Assembly: GCA_937926415.1 (NCBI GenBank)
Contig: CALBAF010000496.1
Location: 1-7,512 of the forward strand
Length of the DNA: 7,512 bases
Source of the DNA: an uncultured Actinomyces sp.
GTDB lineage: Bacteria; Actinomycetota; Actinomycetes; Actinomycetales; Actinomycetaceae
Direction of reading: 5' to 3'
The notes under the pieces were generated by a model. It was given only the letters and a program-made list of their open reading frames with translations. It did no database searches and was not told the DNA's origin. Shown here piece by piece: positions 1 to 7,127 of the stretch. Both the position numbers and the translations under genes were made by a program. Within the stretch, counting starts at the first letter, position 1; the number at the start of each line of letters is the position of its first letter.

Positions 1-889
1 CGCACAGCACGGCGGCCGACGGATGCGCCCCATAAGCCCCCGACAGGTCGGACACATGCGCGAGGGCGGCCGCCTGACGCGCACGATCCTCCACGAACGC
101 GCGGTCGACGAGGAGGCCCTCGACGATGCCGAACTGGGAAACCGAGGGGGCTCCGAGCGTCAGGCCGATGGCGCGCGCCCCCTCGACGACGTCCGCGTTC
201 TCCACCATGGCCTCAACGCATCGATCGGACGCGGGATAGATACACGCCTTGATCGTGTTCTCGTAGACGCGGGCCTTGTCGGCCGCGTAGGCCTCGACGC
301 TGCCGTGCCAGTCCAGGTGATCCGCGTCCACGTTCAGACAGATCGACGCCAGCGGCGACACCGTGTGTGCCGTGTGCAGCTGGAAGCTCGACAGCTCAAC
401 CGCGAACACCTCGGCGTCGGAATCGATGGCCCGCGTGATCGGAGTTCCGATATTGCCGACCTCTTCCACCTTGACGCCCGCGCTTCGCAGGATCTGACCG
501 AGCATACCCACGGTCGTTGTCTTGCCGTTCGTGCCCGTCACCGTCAACCAGGGACGTCCCGCATGCGGGCCCTCCTCCTGCAGACGCCAGGCGAGCTCCA
601 CCTCTCCCCACAGGTCGATACCGGCCCGCTCGCAGGCTGCAAACACGGGATGATGCGCGGGCACGCCCGGGGATACGACGACGAGGTCGGGGCCAGCCTC
701 GACGATCGCGCTCACGAGGGCGGTCGGGTCCTGCTCAGCGTGGACCTCAACATCGGCAACGTCGTCGAAGAAGAGCGATTGCCCGCCGCGCGCGTCAAAC
801 GCCCGCACCCGCCAGTCGCGGGCAAGCAACGCTCCCGCCGCACCCTGACCGGACTTGCCCCAACCGACAACAGCAGCGAGACGACTCAT
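1..889 (-). CDS. murD: UDP-N-acetylmuramoyl-L-alanine--D-glutamate ligase, 3' part missing
   Basis: MurD is the cytoplasmic ATP-dependent ligase that adds D-glutamate to UDP-MurNAc-L-Ala. I translated 296 codons by hand from the ATG at 889; the gene continues past the left edge. Visible features: N-terminal nucleotide-binding-like start (AAVVGWGKSGQG, residues 5-16), the ATP loop TVTGTNGKTTT (116-126, Lys123), GNIGTP (145-150), ELSSFQL (165-171), DADHLDWHG (188-196, His191), and Lys205 in AADKARVYE, which aligns with the carbamylated lysine of the family. The central ATPase domain is complete; the C-terminal ligase domain is almost all outside the window. The start overlaps the mraY stop as ATGA (886-889) with only a weak upstream GGAG, so translation is probably coupled to mraY. 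Oddity: the usual G-x-HN motif at the domain boundary reads GAHPSA (287-292). Family assignment is very secure. Confidence 0.97.
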   Translation of the reverse strand, partial: MSRLAAVVGWGKSGQGAAGALLARDWRVRAFDARGGQSLFFDDVADVEVHAEQDPTALVSAIVEAGPDLVVVSPGVPAHHPVFAACERAGIDLWGEVELAWRLQEEGPHAGRPWLTVTGTNGKTTTVGMLGQILRSAGVKVEEVGNIGTPITRAIDSDAEVFAVELSSFQLHTAHTVSPLASICLNVDADHLDWHGSVEAYAADKARVYENTIKACIYPASDRCVEAMVENADVVEGARAIGLTLGAPSVSQFGIVEGLLVDRAFVEDRARQAAALAHVSDLSGAYGAHPSAAVLC

Positions 890-1971
890 CGACGAGACAC
901 CCACTCCGCGTAGAACATACCCGCGCCGGCGACCGCGACGATCGCAGCAATCAGCCAGAAACGAATCACGATCGTCACTTCCTTCCAGCCCAGAAGCTCG
1001 AAGTGGTGATGCAGAGGAGCCATACGGAACACGCGCTTTCCGGTGGCTTTGAAGACGCCGATCTGGATGACGTCCGACAGCACGACGGCCACGAAAAGAC
1101 CGCCGACGACGATGGCAAGCAGCTGAGTCTGAGTGAGGATCGACAGGCCGGCGACCGCGCCGCCCAGCGCGAGAGCACCCGTATCCCCCATGAAGATCTG
1201 CGCAGGAGACGCGTTCCACCACAGGAAGCCCGCCAGCGCGCCAATTAGCGCGGCGCAGAAAATCGCGAGGTCAAGGGGATCGCGCGTCGAGTAGCAATTC
1301 GCCTGATTTGCTCCCAGCTGCGTACATGCCTGAATACGCTGGAAGTAGGTGATGAAGGTGTAGGCCCCGAACACAAAGATGGACACACCCGCCGCGAGGC
1401 CGTCCAAGCCATCGGTCAGGTTCGTCGCGTTCGACCACGCCGTCACGATCAGGTTCGTCCAGATCAGATACAGCGCGATGCCCACTCCGAGGCCCGCGAA
1501 TCCGAGCGTCAGGGCCGTCGGACGAGCGAAAGAAATCGAGAGCGAACCCGCGTACTCACCGAATTCGTTCGGCATGATCAGGGTCCCCAGCGCAAAGAGC
1601 GACGCGACGGCGACCTGTCCGATGATCTTTCCCGACGGATGCAGACCGAGGGAACGCTGACGCATGATCTTGATGCCGTCATCGAGCAGGCCGATGACGC
1701 CCAAGCCCACGAATAGGAACACGAGCAGCAGGCCGGACCACGACGGTCCCGCACCGGCAACCGCCGAGCCGATCAGCCACGCGACGACGGTCGCCAGAAT
1801 GATGACGACGCCACCCATCGTGGGGGTGCCACGCTTGGTCAGGTGCTGGGTCGGACCGTCCTGGCGAATGAACTGACCGTATTGGTGCAGCACCAGGAAA
1901 CGGATGAGCAGCGGCGTGCCCGTCACGGACAGCGCCATGGCGATAATGAACGCCGAGATAAGTCCAATCAC
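886..1971 (-). CDS. mraY: Phospho-N-acetylmuramoyl-pentapeptide transferase (lipid I synthase)
   Basis: MraY is the polytopic membrane enzyme that transfers phospho-MurNAc-pentapeptide from UDP to undecaprenyl phosphate, giving lipid I. I place the start at GTG 1971, giving 361 residues, a normal family length. This GTG overlaps the murF stop (GTGA, 1968-1971), has an AAGGG Shine-Dalgarno 9 bases upstream, and begins the first membrane helix directly (IGLISAFIIAMALSV). An in-frame ATG at 2013 would add 14 charged residues lying wholly inside murF. Key motifs: KRGTPTMGG (46-54), the Asp pair in GLLDDGIK (97-98), NLTDGLDGLA (184-193), FMGDTGALALGG (260-271, Asp263) and MAPLHHHFE (317-325). These include the Mg2+-binding/catalytic aspartates and the family histidine triad. 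Many hydrophobic segments run the whole length, consistent with about ten helices. It lies between murF and murD, the usual order. Confidence 0.97.
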   Translation of the reverse strand: MIGLISAFIIAMALSVTGTPLLIRFLVLHQYGQFIRQDGPTQHLTKRGTPTMGGVVIILATVVAWLIGSAVAGAGPSWSGLLLVFLFVGLGVIGLLDDGIKIMRQRSLGLHPSGKIIGQVAVASLFALGTLIMPNEFGEYAGSLSISFARPTALTLGFAGLGVGIALYLIWTNLIVTAWSNATNLTDGLDGLAAGVSIFVFGAYTFITYFQRIQACTQLGANQANCYSTRDPLDLAIFCAALIGALAGFLWWNASPAQIFMGDTGALALGGAVAGLSILTQTQLLAIVVGGLFVAVVLSDVIQIGVFKATGKRVFRMAPLHHHFELLGWKEVTIVIRFWLIAAIVAVAGAGMFYAEWVSRR

Positions 1972-3365
1972 CGGTTCGTTCCCTTCTCTCGCAGGATGTC
2001 TGCGACCTGCCACGAATGTGACCCGTAGGAGCCTTTGACGAGGATGACGGCGCCATCCACGGCGTGTTCAATCACCAGGCGCGCGGCCTGCTCGGGATCC
2101 GAGGCGACCTCACGATGAGGCACGCCTGGCGCTCCCTCTAGATAGTAGTGGGCATCCGAGCCCAGGCCAATGAGTGTGTCGACACCCGCATCGGCGATCA
2201 GCGCCCCAACCTGGCCGTGCAGCGGCTGGGAGTCATCACCCAGTTCCAGCATTTCTCCGAGAACCGCAATCTTTCGAGCATCCGAACCGATCGAGGCCAA
2301 CGCCGCGATGCCCGCGCGCATCGAGTCCAGGTTCGCATTGTAGGAGTCATCGATCAAGGTGATCGCGGTGCCATCCACGATGAGCTCGTGCACGTCCATA
2401 CGATGGGGGCTCAGGGCGCGGGCGCTCGACAGGACCGCTGCCACGGTCTCCAGCCCGACACCGAGGGTCAGCGCGCCGGCAGCGGCGGCCAACGCGTTCG
2501 CCACGTGGTGCCGTCCGACGATCTTCAGGTCGATCTGCGCCTGGCCCTGAGGGGCCACGAGAGTGAAAGAAGCACGATCCGCACGATCAAGGCGAACGTC
2601 GAGTGCGCGCACGTCGGCACGCGGATCGCCCAATGCGGAGAAGCGGATCACCTCACCGGATGCCAGAGGTGCCATTGCCTCGACGTTCGGGTCGTCGGTA
2701 TTGAGAATGACGGGACCACCCGGACGGGTGCCCCGAATAAGCTCGGCCTTTGCTGCCGCAACTCCCTCGAAACCACCGAAGCCACCCACGTGGGCATGCC
2801 CCACGCACAGCTCAATGGCCACGTCGGGGGCGACGATGTCCGTCAGGTAGGTGATATGGCCGGGGCCCGAGGCACCCATCTCCAGGACGAGGTGGCGCGT
2901 CGTCTCGTCGGCCAGCAGCACCGTCAGGGGCAGGCCAACCTCGTTGTTGAAGGAGAGCTTGGGGGCGACCGTCGGCCCGTCCTCGCTCATGATCTGGAGC
3001 AGCAGGTCCTTCGTCGTGGTCTTGCCCACCGAACCCGTCATAGCGATGACGTCAAGGTCTCCCCCGCTGCGCAGCTTATCGACGTGCGCCCGCGCCAGGG
3101 CTCCCAGCGCCTCAGTCGAATCATGCACGACGATCTGAGCCACGGCCTCGTCAACTTCATGCTCAACGATGACGGCAACGGCACCGCGCTCGACGGCGCC
3201 CGACACGAAGGAGTGTCCGTCGGCGGCCTCGCCGCGACGCGCGACGTAGAGCGATCCCGCAGCCGCCTCACGCGAGTCAGTGACCACCGGGCCTGTCACG
3301 AGTACATCGGGACCGACCAGGCGACCCGACACTGCCTCAGCAATCCACTGTGCTGATGCCTGCAT
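1968..3365 (-). CDS. murF: UDP-N-acetylmuramoyl-tripeptide--D-alanyl-D-alanine ligase
   Basis: MurF ligates D-Ala-D-Ala to the UDP-MurNAc-tripeptide in the cytoplasm, the last soluble step before MraY. It has 465 residues, a usual length. Motifs in order: N-terminal uridine-binding domain with DSREAAAGSLYVA (30-42), ATP loop MTGSVGKTTTK (109-119, Lys115), SFNNEVGLPLTVL (138-150), LEMGASGPGHI (161-171), NTDDPNV (222-228), GRHHVANALAA (284-294), DDSYNAN (339-345) and VLGEMLELG (368-376). The ATG at 3365 is preceded by GAAGGAG with a 6-base spacer, a near-ideal site, and lies 17 bases after the ftsI stop. Its stop overlaps the mraY GTG. Oddities: the usual late KGSR motif is KGSYGSHSW (444-452), and the usual DDSYNANP has Leu in place of Pro. 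No murE precedes it, unlike most actinobacterial clusters. The MurF assignment over MurE rests on DDSYNAN, SFNNE and the adjoining mraY. Confidence 0.96.
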   Translation of the reverse strand: MQASAQWIAEAVSGRLVGPDVLVTGPVVTDSREAAAGSLYVARRGEAADGHSFVSGAVERGAVAVIVEHEVDEAVAQIVVHDSTEALGALARAHVDKLRSGGDLDVIAMTGSVGKTTTKDLLLQIMSEDGPTVAPKLSFNNEVGLPLTVLLADETTRHLVLEMGASGPGHITYLTDIVAPDVAIELCVGHAHVGGFGGFEGVAAAKAELIRGTRPGGPVILNTDDPNVEAMAPLASGEVIRFSALGDPRADVRALDVRLDRADRASFTLVAPQGQAQIDLKIVGRHHVANALAAAAGALTLGVGLETVAAVLSSARALSPHRMDVHELIVDGTAITLIDDSYNANLDSMRAGIAALASIGSDARKIAVLGEMLELGDDSQPLHGQVGALIADAGVDTLIGLGSDAHYYLEGAPGVPHREVASDPEQAARLVIEHAVDGAVILVKGSYGSHSWQVADILREKGTNR

Positions 3366-3382
3366 GTTCTACTCCTTCAGAC

Positions 3383-5116
3383 TCACGGCGTCGTCGGATA
3401 TAGGTTAGCTGACGACGTGGAGGCGGGGATACCCAGGTTGCCAACGGCGGTGCGCGCAATGTCGCCAAACAGCGGCGCCGACGAATCGGATGAGACTGAC
3501 ACCACCCTCGGGTTGTAGAGCACGACCGCGATCGCCAGACGCGGAGCATCCGCGGGAATAATGCCGGCTGTCGTGGACACAAGGCCCGACGCTCCGTCAA
3601 TGATCATTTCAGCGGTACCGGTCTTGACGACCACTCGGTAGCCCGGCACCTTGGCCGCACCTGCGGTACCCAGGTCGTCTTCGACGACGGATTCCATCAT
3701 GGTGAGCAGCTGCGAGGCCGCCGTTGCGTCCATCACCTGCACCGGCTGGCTCGTATCGGGAACCTCGACCGTTCCATCCGCATTCGTCCACGACTTCACG
3801 ATATGCGGAGCAATGCGCACTCCCCCGTTCGCGATCGTCGCCATCGCGGATGCCTCCTGCATCGCGGTGATCGCGTAAGCCTGACCGAACATCGTCACGT
3901 AGCGGTCACGCCCCTGCCACTGATCCGCACTGCGCATCAGGCCAGCGGACTCGCCGGGCAGCTCAATTCCCGTCTCCTCACCGAAACCGAAGGCGCGCAT
4001 CATGGAGTAGCGCTGCTCGTCGCTCATCGTCTGACCGATCAAGACAGTGCCAGTGTTTGACGACTCCGCAAGAATGCCCGTCGCCGTCAGAGTCTCGCCA
4101 TCATGCTCATGGAAATCGGTGATGGGACCGCCCGCGTCGGGCAGATCCAGCGCGTAGGGAACCTGGAAGACACTCGTCGGGGTGATCGTCCCCTGGTTGA
4201 GGGCCGCTCCCACGGTCACGAGCTTGCCCACCGAGCCCGGCTCGAAGGTGTCCTGCACGGCGTGCACCTTCTGAGGCTTGGCGTTGTTGGGTTCCGTCGA
4301 GTTCGAATCCGCCATGACGAGGACATGCCCCGTCGCGACGTCTTGGATGACGACCGCACCCCAGTCGGCCTGGTGCTTCGCGACACGTGCGTCCAGGAGA
4401 TCTTGCACCTGGTGCTGGAGGTCAGCGTGCAGCGTCAGCTCAACGTTGCCGCCGTTCTTGGGTTCGACCGTCGTCTTCTTACCGCCGGGCATGACGGCGC
4501 CGTTAGGGGCGATCTCAAAGGCCTGCGCGCCCGGTGTACCCGTCAGAAAGGCATCGAATTGCGCCTCCATGCCCGAGGAGCCCTGCCCTTCGGCGTTCAC
4601 CGTACCAATGACCGGGGCCGCCACGTTTCCGTTGGGGTATTCGCGTTCGAAGACCGACTCCCACTCGATCCCGTAGATGTCGAGCTTACGGATCTCACGG
4701 TAGGTCACCGCATCGACGTTTCGCTTGATGTACTCGTAGGTCGAATCGCCCAGCATCATGCCGCCCAGCTCGGCCTCGTTCATACCGAGGAGCGGGGCGA
4801 GCTGACGAGCGGCCTCAGCGGGGCCTCGCCCGACCTCGTTGCCATCGTCATCGCGGTGCACATAGGCGCGGATATTCACCTGGTTGACGGCGATATCGTA
4901 GGTCTGGATTGAGTTCGCCAGCACCACGCCGGTTGCATCGGTGATCGTTCCACGCGCGGCCGCAACTTCGGTCGAAGACGTACGCACACGCTGCCCCTGG
5001 GCGGCCAGGGACGGTCCTTCAATGATCTGCAGCTGCACGAGCCGCACGGCGCAGATACTCAGGGCAAGGATAAAGAATCCCAAGACCCAGCGTGAACGCG
5101 TGATGACGGTATCCAT
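3383..5116 (-). CDS. ftsI: Septal peptidoglycan transpeptidase, class B PBP (FtsI/PBP3 type)
   Basis: A monofunctional class B penicillin-binding protein that cross-links septal peptidoglycan outside the membrane. With ATG 5116 it has 577 residues. It has a short cytoplasmic tail, one membrane anchor (WVLGFFILALSICAVRLVQL, about 10-29), a pedestal domain with the RGTITDATG segment (55-63), then the transpeptidase domain. The active site is FEPGSVGK (291-298: nucleophile Ser295, Lys298), SSN (352-354) and KTGTAE (498-503). No C-terminal PASTA repeats are present. ATG 5116 is chosen over the in-frame GTG 5122 because GGAGG lies 9 bases before the ATG but only 3 before the GTG. It follows the ftsL-like gene by 17 bases and precedes murF by 17. 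Oddity: the block usually read FGQG-x3-TPLQ is FGQAYAITAMQ (410-420). Class B PBP is certain; the septal role comes from position beside ftsL. Confidence 0.95.
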   Translation of the reverse strand: MDTVITRSRWVLGFFILALSICAVRLVQLQIIEGPSLAAQGQRVRTSSTEVAAARGTITDATGVVLANSIQTYDIAVNQVNIRAYVHRDDDGNEVGRGPAEAARQLAPLLGMNEAELGGMMLGDSTYEYIKRNVDAVTYREIRKLDIYGIEWESVFEREYPNGNVAAPVIGTVNAEGQGSSGMEAQFDAFLTGTPGAQAFEIAPNGAVMPGGKKTTVEPKNGGNVELTLHADLQHQVQDLLDARVAKHQADWGAVVIQDVATGHVLVMADSNSTEPNNAKPQKVHAVQDTFEPGSVGKLVTVGAALNQGTITPTSVFQVPYALDLPDAGGPITDFHEHDGETLTATGILAESSNTGTVLIGQTMSDEQRYSMMRAFGFGEETGIELPGESAGLMRSADQWQGRDRYVTMFGQAYAITAMQEASAMATIANGGVRIAPHIVKSWTNADGTVEVPDTSQPVQVMDATAASQLLTMMESVVEDDLGTAGAAKVPGYRVVVKTGTAEMIIDGASGLVSTTAGIIPADAPRLAIAVVLYNPRVVSVSSDSSAPLFGDIARTAVGNLGIPASTSSANLYPTTP

Positions 5117-5125
5117 AGGCACTCG

Positions 5126-5130
5126 CCTCC
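5126..5130 (-). promoter_or_regulatory. Shine-Dalgarno GGAGG that sets the ftsI start
   Basis: GGAGG on the minus strand lies 9 bases before ATG 5116 and only 3 before GTG 5122. The first spacing is normal and the second too short, so ATG 5116 is the likelier ftsI start. The site falls inside the 17-base ftsL-ftsI gap. Confidence 0.75.
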
Positions 5131-5133
5131 GAG

Positions 5134-5526
5134 TTACTTCGCGGGGGTTCCAGCCTCGACAGTGCCGGTCTCAAGCGTGATGAAACCCGACTTGCCTGCG
5201 GGCACCATGCCGTTTGCCTTGGCAGCCTTCTCCAGTTCCGTCGGGGACGCCTTGCGATCCAGCTCAGCGCGCATGGTCCACGACTGCGCCTCCAGTTCGT
5301 TGAGCACAAGCTGCTGCTCGCGGATCTCAAAGGAGGTCTGCGCCATGCGAGTGTTGAGCACCATCGAGGTCACCACGGATGCCAGAGCGACGACCACGAA
5401 GAGGGCCACGACGGCCATCAGGGAACGGCGCGGGCGGGTGCCCTGAACAATACGAAGCTCGTGGACCTCGTCGCGGCGCAGTTCGGGGCGCGCTGCGGGA
5501 CGTGCCTTCGCGGTTGCTGCACTCAT
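5134..5526 (-). CDS. ftsL: FtsL-like septum assembly protein (small bitopic membrane protein)
   Basis: A 130-residue protein with the FtsL/DivIC plan: a basic cytoplasmic N-terminus (about 1-35, rich in Arg/Ala), a single membrane helix (SLMAVVALFVVVALASVVTS, 35-54), then a polar helical stretch (about 60-92, FEIREQQLVLNELEAQ) likely to form the coiled coil with a DivIC/FtsB partner. It ends with SPTELEKAAKANGMVP, the element typical of this family. FtsL scaffolds and activates the FtsW-FtsI synthase in division; sequence conservation is low, so the call rests on topology, size and position between rsmH and ftsI. The start ATG 5526 overlaps the rsmH stop (ATGA) and has GGAAGGA 6 bases upstream. 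An in-frame ATG at 5541 lies inside that ribosome binding site and is rejected. The C-terminal tail (GTVEAGTPAK) is not recognisable. Confidence 0.85.
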   Translation of the reverse strand: MSAATAKARPAARPELRRDEVHELRIVQGTRPRRSLMAVVALFVVVALASVVTSMVLNTRMAQTSFEIREQQLVLNELEAQSWTMRAELDRKASPTELEKAAKANGMVPAGKSGFITLETGTVEAGTPAK

Positions 5527-6530
5527 GCGAGGTCCTTCCATTCACGGATGAGTTCCGCACCGCGCAGTCGCACGGAAGCGGATCGGGGATTGTGGTCTTG
5601 TTCGGCCTGGTCGGCCTTGTTTGCGCCCTTCGTCAGCAGGCGCAGGCTGGGAGCCATCTCATCGGGGATGATCGGCAGTCCGGGAGGCGCTGCGGACGTG
5701 GAGCCGCGGCGCAGCACATCTTTGACTATTCGGTCTTCGAGACTTTGGTAGGACTCCACGACGAGGCGCCCGCCGACCCTCAGACTTGACAGCGCCCGCG
5801 GGAGCGCCCTCTCCAAGATGGTTAATTCGTCGTTGACCGCGACGCGCAGCGCCTGGAACGTGCGTTTCGCGGGGTTGCCGCCCGTGCGCCTCGCCGGTGC
5901 CGGGATCGCCTCACGAATGATGTCCACGAGCTCACCTGTGCGAGTGATGGGCGCGTCGTCTCGGCGGCGGATGATGAGCCTGGCGATCCGGGGCGCAAAC
6001 TTCTCTTCGCCGTAGGTGCGCAGGATGCGGATCAGTTCGCCTTCCGAGGCGGTGGCCAGCAGGTCCGCCGCGCTCTGCCCGCTCGTCGCGTCCATTCGCA
6101 TGTCGAGCGGAGCGTCCTTCGAGTAGGCGAAGCCGCGGTCAGCCTCGTCGAGCTGGAGGGAGGACACTCCCAGGTCCATGAGGACACCATCCACGCGAGC
6201 GCCGGCGCCGAGCTGCTCCTCAACGGCCGTATCGATGTTGTCGTAGGTGGTGTGGACCGCGCGGAAACGTGTTCCGAAGCGCTCGAGGCGCGCCGAGGCC
6301 AGCTCGATGGCCTGGGGGTCGCGGTCGATGCCGATGACGGTGAGCCCCTCGAAGCGCTCGAGGGCTCCCTCGGTATGACCGCCCATGCCCAGGGTTCCAT
6401 CCACGAGGACGGCACCGGGGCGTTCGATCGCAGGGGCGAGCATGTCGAGGCACTCGCGCAGCAGCACGGGGACGTGACGCTCGCTCGCGGGGCGCGACGA
6501 ATCGCGCACCGACTCCGATGCATCGCGCAT
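5523..6530 (-). CDS. rsmH: 16S rRNA (cytosine(1402)-N4)-methyltransferase
   Basis: RsmH (formerly MraW) is the SAM-dependent enzyme that N4-methylates C1402 in the decoding site of 16S rRNA; it sits in dcw clusters across bacteria although its substrate is the ribosome. It has 335 residues, a normal length. Seen: HVPVLLREC (19-27), SAM-binding motif I VDGTLGMGGHT (43-53), VIGIDRDPQA (65-74), VLMDLGVSSLQLDEADRGFA (116-135), PLDMRMD (141-147), the KRTFQALRVAVNDEL block and SYQSLEDRIVK, the form common in actinobacteria. The N-terminal 18 residues are polar and not part of the fold. ATG 6530 has AAAGGAGG with a 6-base spacer, the strongest ribosome binding site in the window. The stop overlaps the ftsL start. 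The 111-base leader upstream carries a long inverted repeat that may control this gene. Confidence 0.97.
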   Translation of the reverse strand: MRDASESVRDSSRPASERHVPVLLRECLDMLAPAIERPGAVLVDGTLGMGGHTEGALERFEGLTVIGIDRDPQAIELASARLERFGTRFRAVHTTYDNIDTAVEEQLGAGARVDGVLMDLGVSSLQLDEADRGFAYSKDAPLDMRMDATSGQSAADLLATASEGELIRILRTYGEEKFAPRIARLIIRRRDDAPITRTGELVDIIREAIPAPARRTGGNPAKRTFQALRVAVNDELTILERALPRALSSLRVGGRLVVESYQSLEDRIVKDVLRRGSTSAAPPGLPIIPDEMAPSLRLLTKGANKADQAEQDHNPRSASVRLRGAELIREWKDLA

Positions 6531-6641
6531 GTCGCGCCTCCTTTACGGCTATTGCCTCGATCCGTCCACCCAGGTCCCCCACCGTGCTCCGCCACCGGGG
6601 AAGTGATGTCGGAACAGCGGGCGGAGACCTGGGTGTACGGG
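6531..6641 (-). ncRNA. Structured mraZ-rsmH spacer, candidate mraW RNA motif
   Basis: This is the only sizeable gap in the operon. It contains two arms, 6562-6576 and 6626-6640, that are complementary at 14 of 15 positions, with an uninterrupted 10-bp core (CACCCAGGTC / GACCTGGGTG). Just inside lies a second pair (6588-6593 with 6620-6625, TCCGCC/GGCGGA on the transcript) that can stack on the outer stem's 5' side, leaving an 11-base bulge and a 26-base loop. There is no U-tract after the stem, so it does not look like an intrinsic terminator. The stem ends about 18 bases before the AAAGGAGG of rsmH. From established knowledge, a conserved mraW RNA motif occurs in the 5' leader of mraW (rsmH) in many actinobacteria. 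Location fits; I cannot recall the covariance consensus well enough to confirm membership. Confidence 0.6.
6537..6544 (-). promoter_or_regulatory. Shine-Dalgarno of rsmH
   Basis: AAAGGAGG, 6 bases before ATG 6530, fixes the rsmH start. It lies about 18 bases downstream of the spacer inverted repeat, close enough for that structure to affect ribosome access. Confidence 0.85.
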
Positions 6642-7073
6642 TCAGAACATCCCGGGAATAATCTCTTCTGCTGTGTTGGAGAAGACCTCTTCCTGAACCG
6701 CGAGGTATTCGCGCCAGGCCGAGGCGTCCCAGATTTCGGCTCGCGAGCCCGCGCCAATGACGGCGAGTTCACGACCCAGACCCGCATATGCACGCAGGTC
6801 AGCCGGAACGCTAATGCGCCCCTGCTTGTCCGGGACCTCCTTGTAGGCACCCGAGAGCATCACGCGGATCCAGTCACGCGCCTGCTTGGACGACAGGGGC
6901 GCGCGGCGCAGTTCCGCGGTCATGTTCTCGAACTCCGAAGCAGGGAATGCGTAGATGCAGTGCTCCTGTCCGCGAGTGAGGACGATTCCGCCCTCCATGT
7001 CCTCGCGAAAGCGCGCAGGCAGGAACATGCGACCTTTGTCGTCGAGCTTGGGCTCGTACGTACCGAGGAACAT
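6642..7073 (-). CDS. mraZ: Transcriptional regulator MraZ
   Basis: MraZ is a small DNA-binding protein with two tandem SpoVT/AbrB-like swapped-hairpin half-domains; it assembles into ring-shaped oligomers and regulates its own dcw operon. It has 143 residues, the usual size. The two signature DxxGR elements are present: [13 protein letters not shown] (11-23) and [14 protein letters not shown] (81-94). Arg15, the residue reported as needed for DNA binding in the E. coli protein, is conserved, as is Arg86. The start [15 protein letters not shown] matches the family N-terminus exactly in layout. ATG 7073 has GGGGAGGG 7 bases upstream. It is the first gene of the cluster; a three-repeat MraZ operator ends 29 bases before its start codon, so autoregulation is expected. 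After its stop comes the 111-base structured spacer before rsmH. Confidence 0.97.
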   Translation of the reverse strand: MFLGTYEPKLDDKGRMFLPARFREDMEGGIVLTRGQEHCIYAFPASEFENMTAELRRAPLSSKQARDWIRVMLSGAYKEVPDKQGRISVPADLRAYAGLGRELAVIGAGSRAEIWDASAWREYLAVQEEVFSNTAEEIIPGMF

Positions 7074-7102
7074 GTCACCGCCCTCCCCTGTTCGGAACTT
7101 TC

Positions 7103-7127
7103 CCCCACTTTAACCCACCCAACCCCA
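7103..7127 (-). promoter_or_regulatory. MraZ box: three TGGGN repeats at 10-bp period
   Basis: On the minus strand, TGGGG (7123-7127), TGGGT (7113-7117) and TGGGG (7103-7107) follow each other with exactly 5 bases between them. This matches the MraZ operator described for E. coli, TGGGN direct repeats with 5-nt spacers, one per helical turn on the same DNA face. An extra out-of-phase TGGGT overlaps at 7117-7121. The box ends 29 bases before the mraZ start and overlaps where transcription would begin if TAAATA (7128-7133) is the -10 element, which would suit repression. The repeats are seen; binding is inferred from the known family specificity and the adjacent mraZ. Confidence 0.85.

Noticed and set aside
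23..913. Long plus-strand open frame opposite murD
   Set aside because: Arg/Asp/His-rich translation without recognisable domains; the opposite strand encodes a clear MurD. It is an antisense shadow caused by high G+C.
1972..2013. Longer mraY start at ATG 2013
   Set aside because: It would add 14 charged residues inside murF ahead of the first membrane helix; GTG 1971 has the stop/start overlap and a properly spaced Shine-Dalgarno.
2148..3356. 402-codon plus-strand open frame opposite murF
   Set aside because: No family resemblance and low-complexity composition; MurF on the minus strand has every expected motif and a strong ribosome binding site.
4103..4912. 269-codon plus-strand open frame opposite ftsI
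   Set aside because: Antisense of a well-supported PBP; no domain, no credible start site.
5117..5122. GTG 5122 as ftsI start
   Set aside because: The GGAGG is only 3 bases away; ATG 5116 has the right spacing. The difference is two residues.
6562..6640. mraZ-rsmH inverted repeat as an intrinsic terminator
   Set aside because: No U-tract follows, the enclosed region is 49 bases long, and the operon must be read through it.
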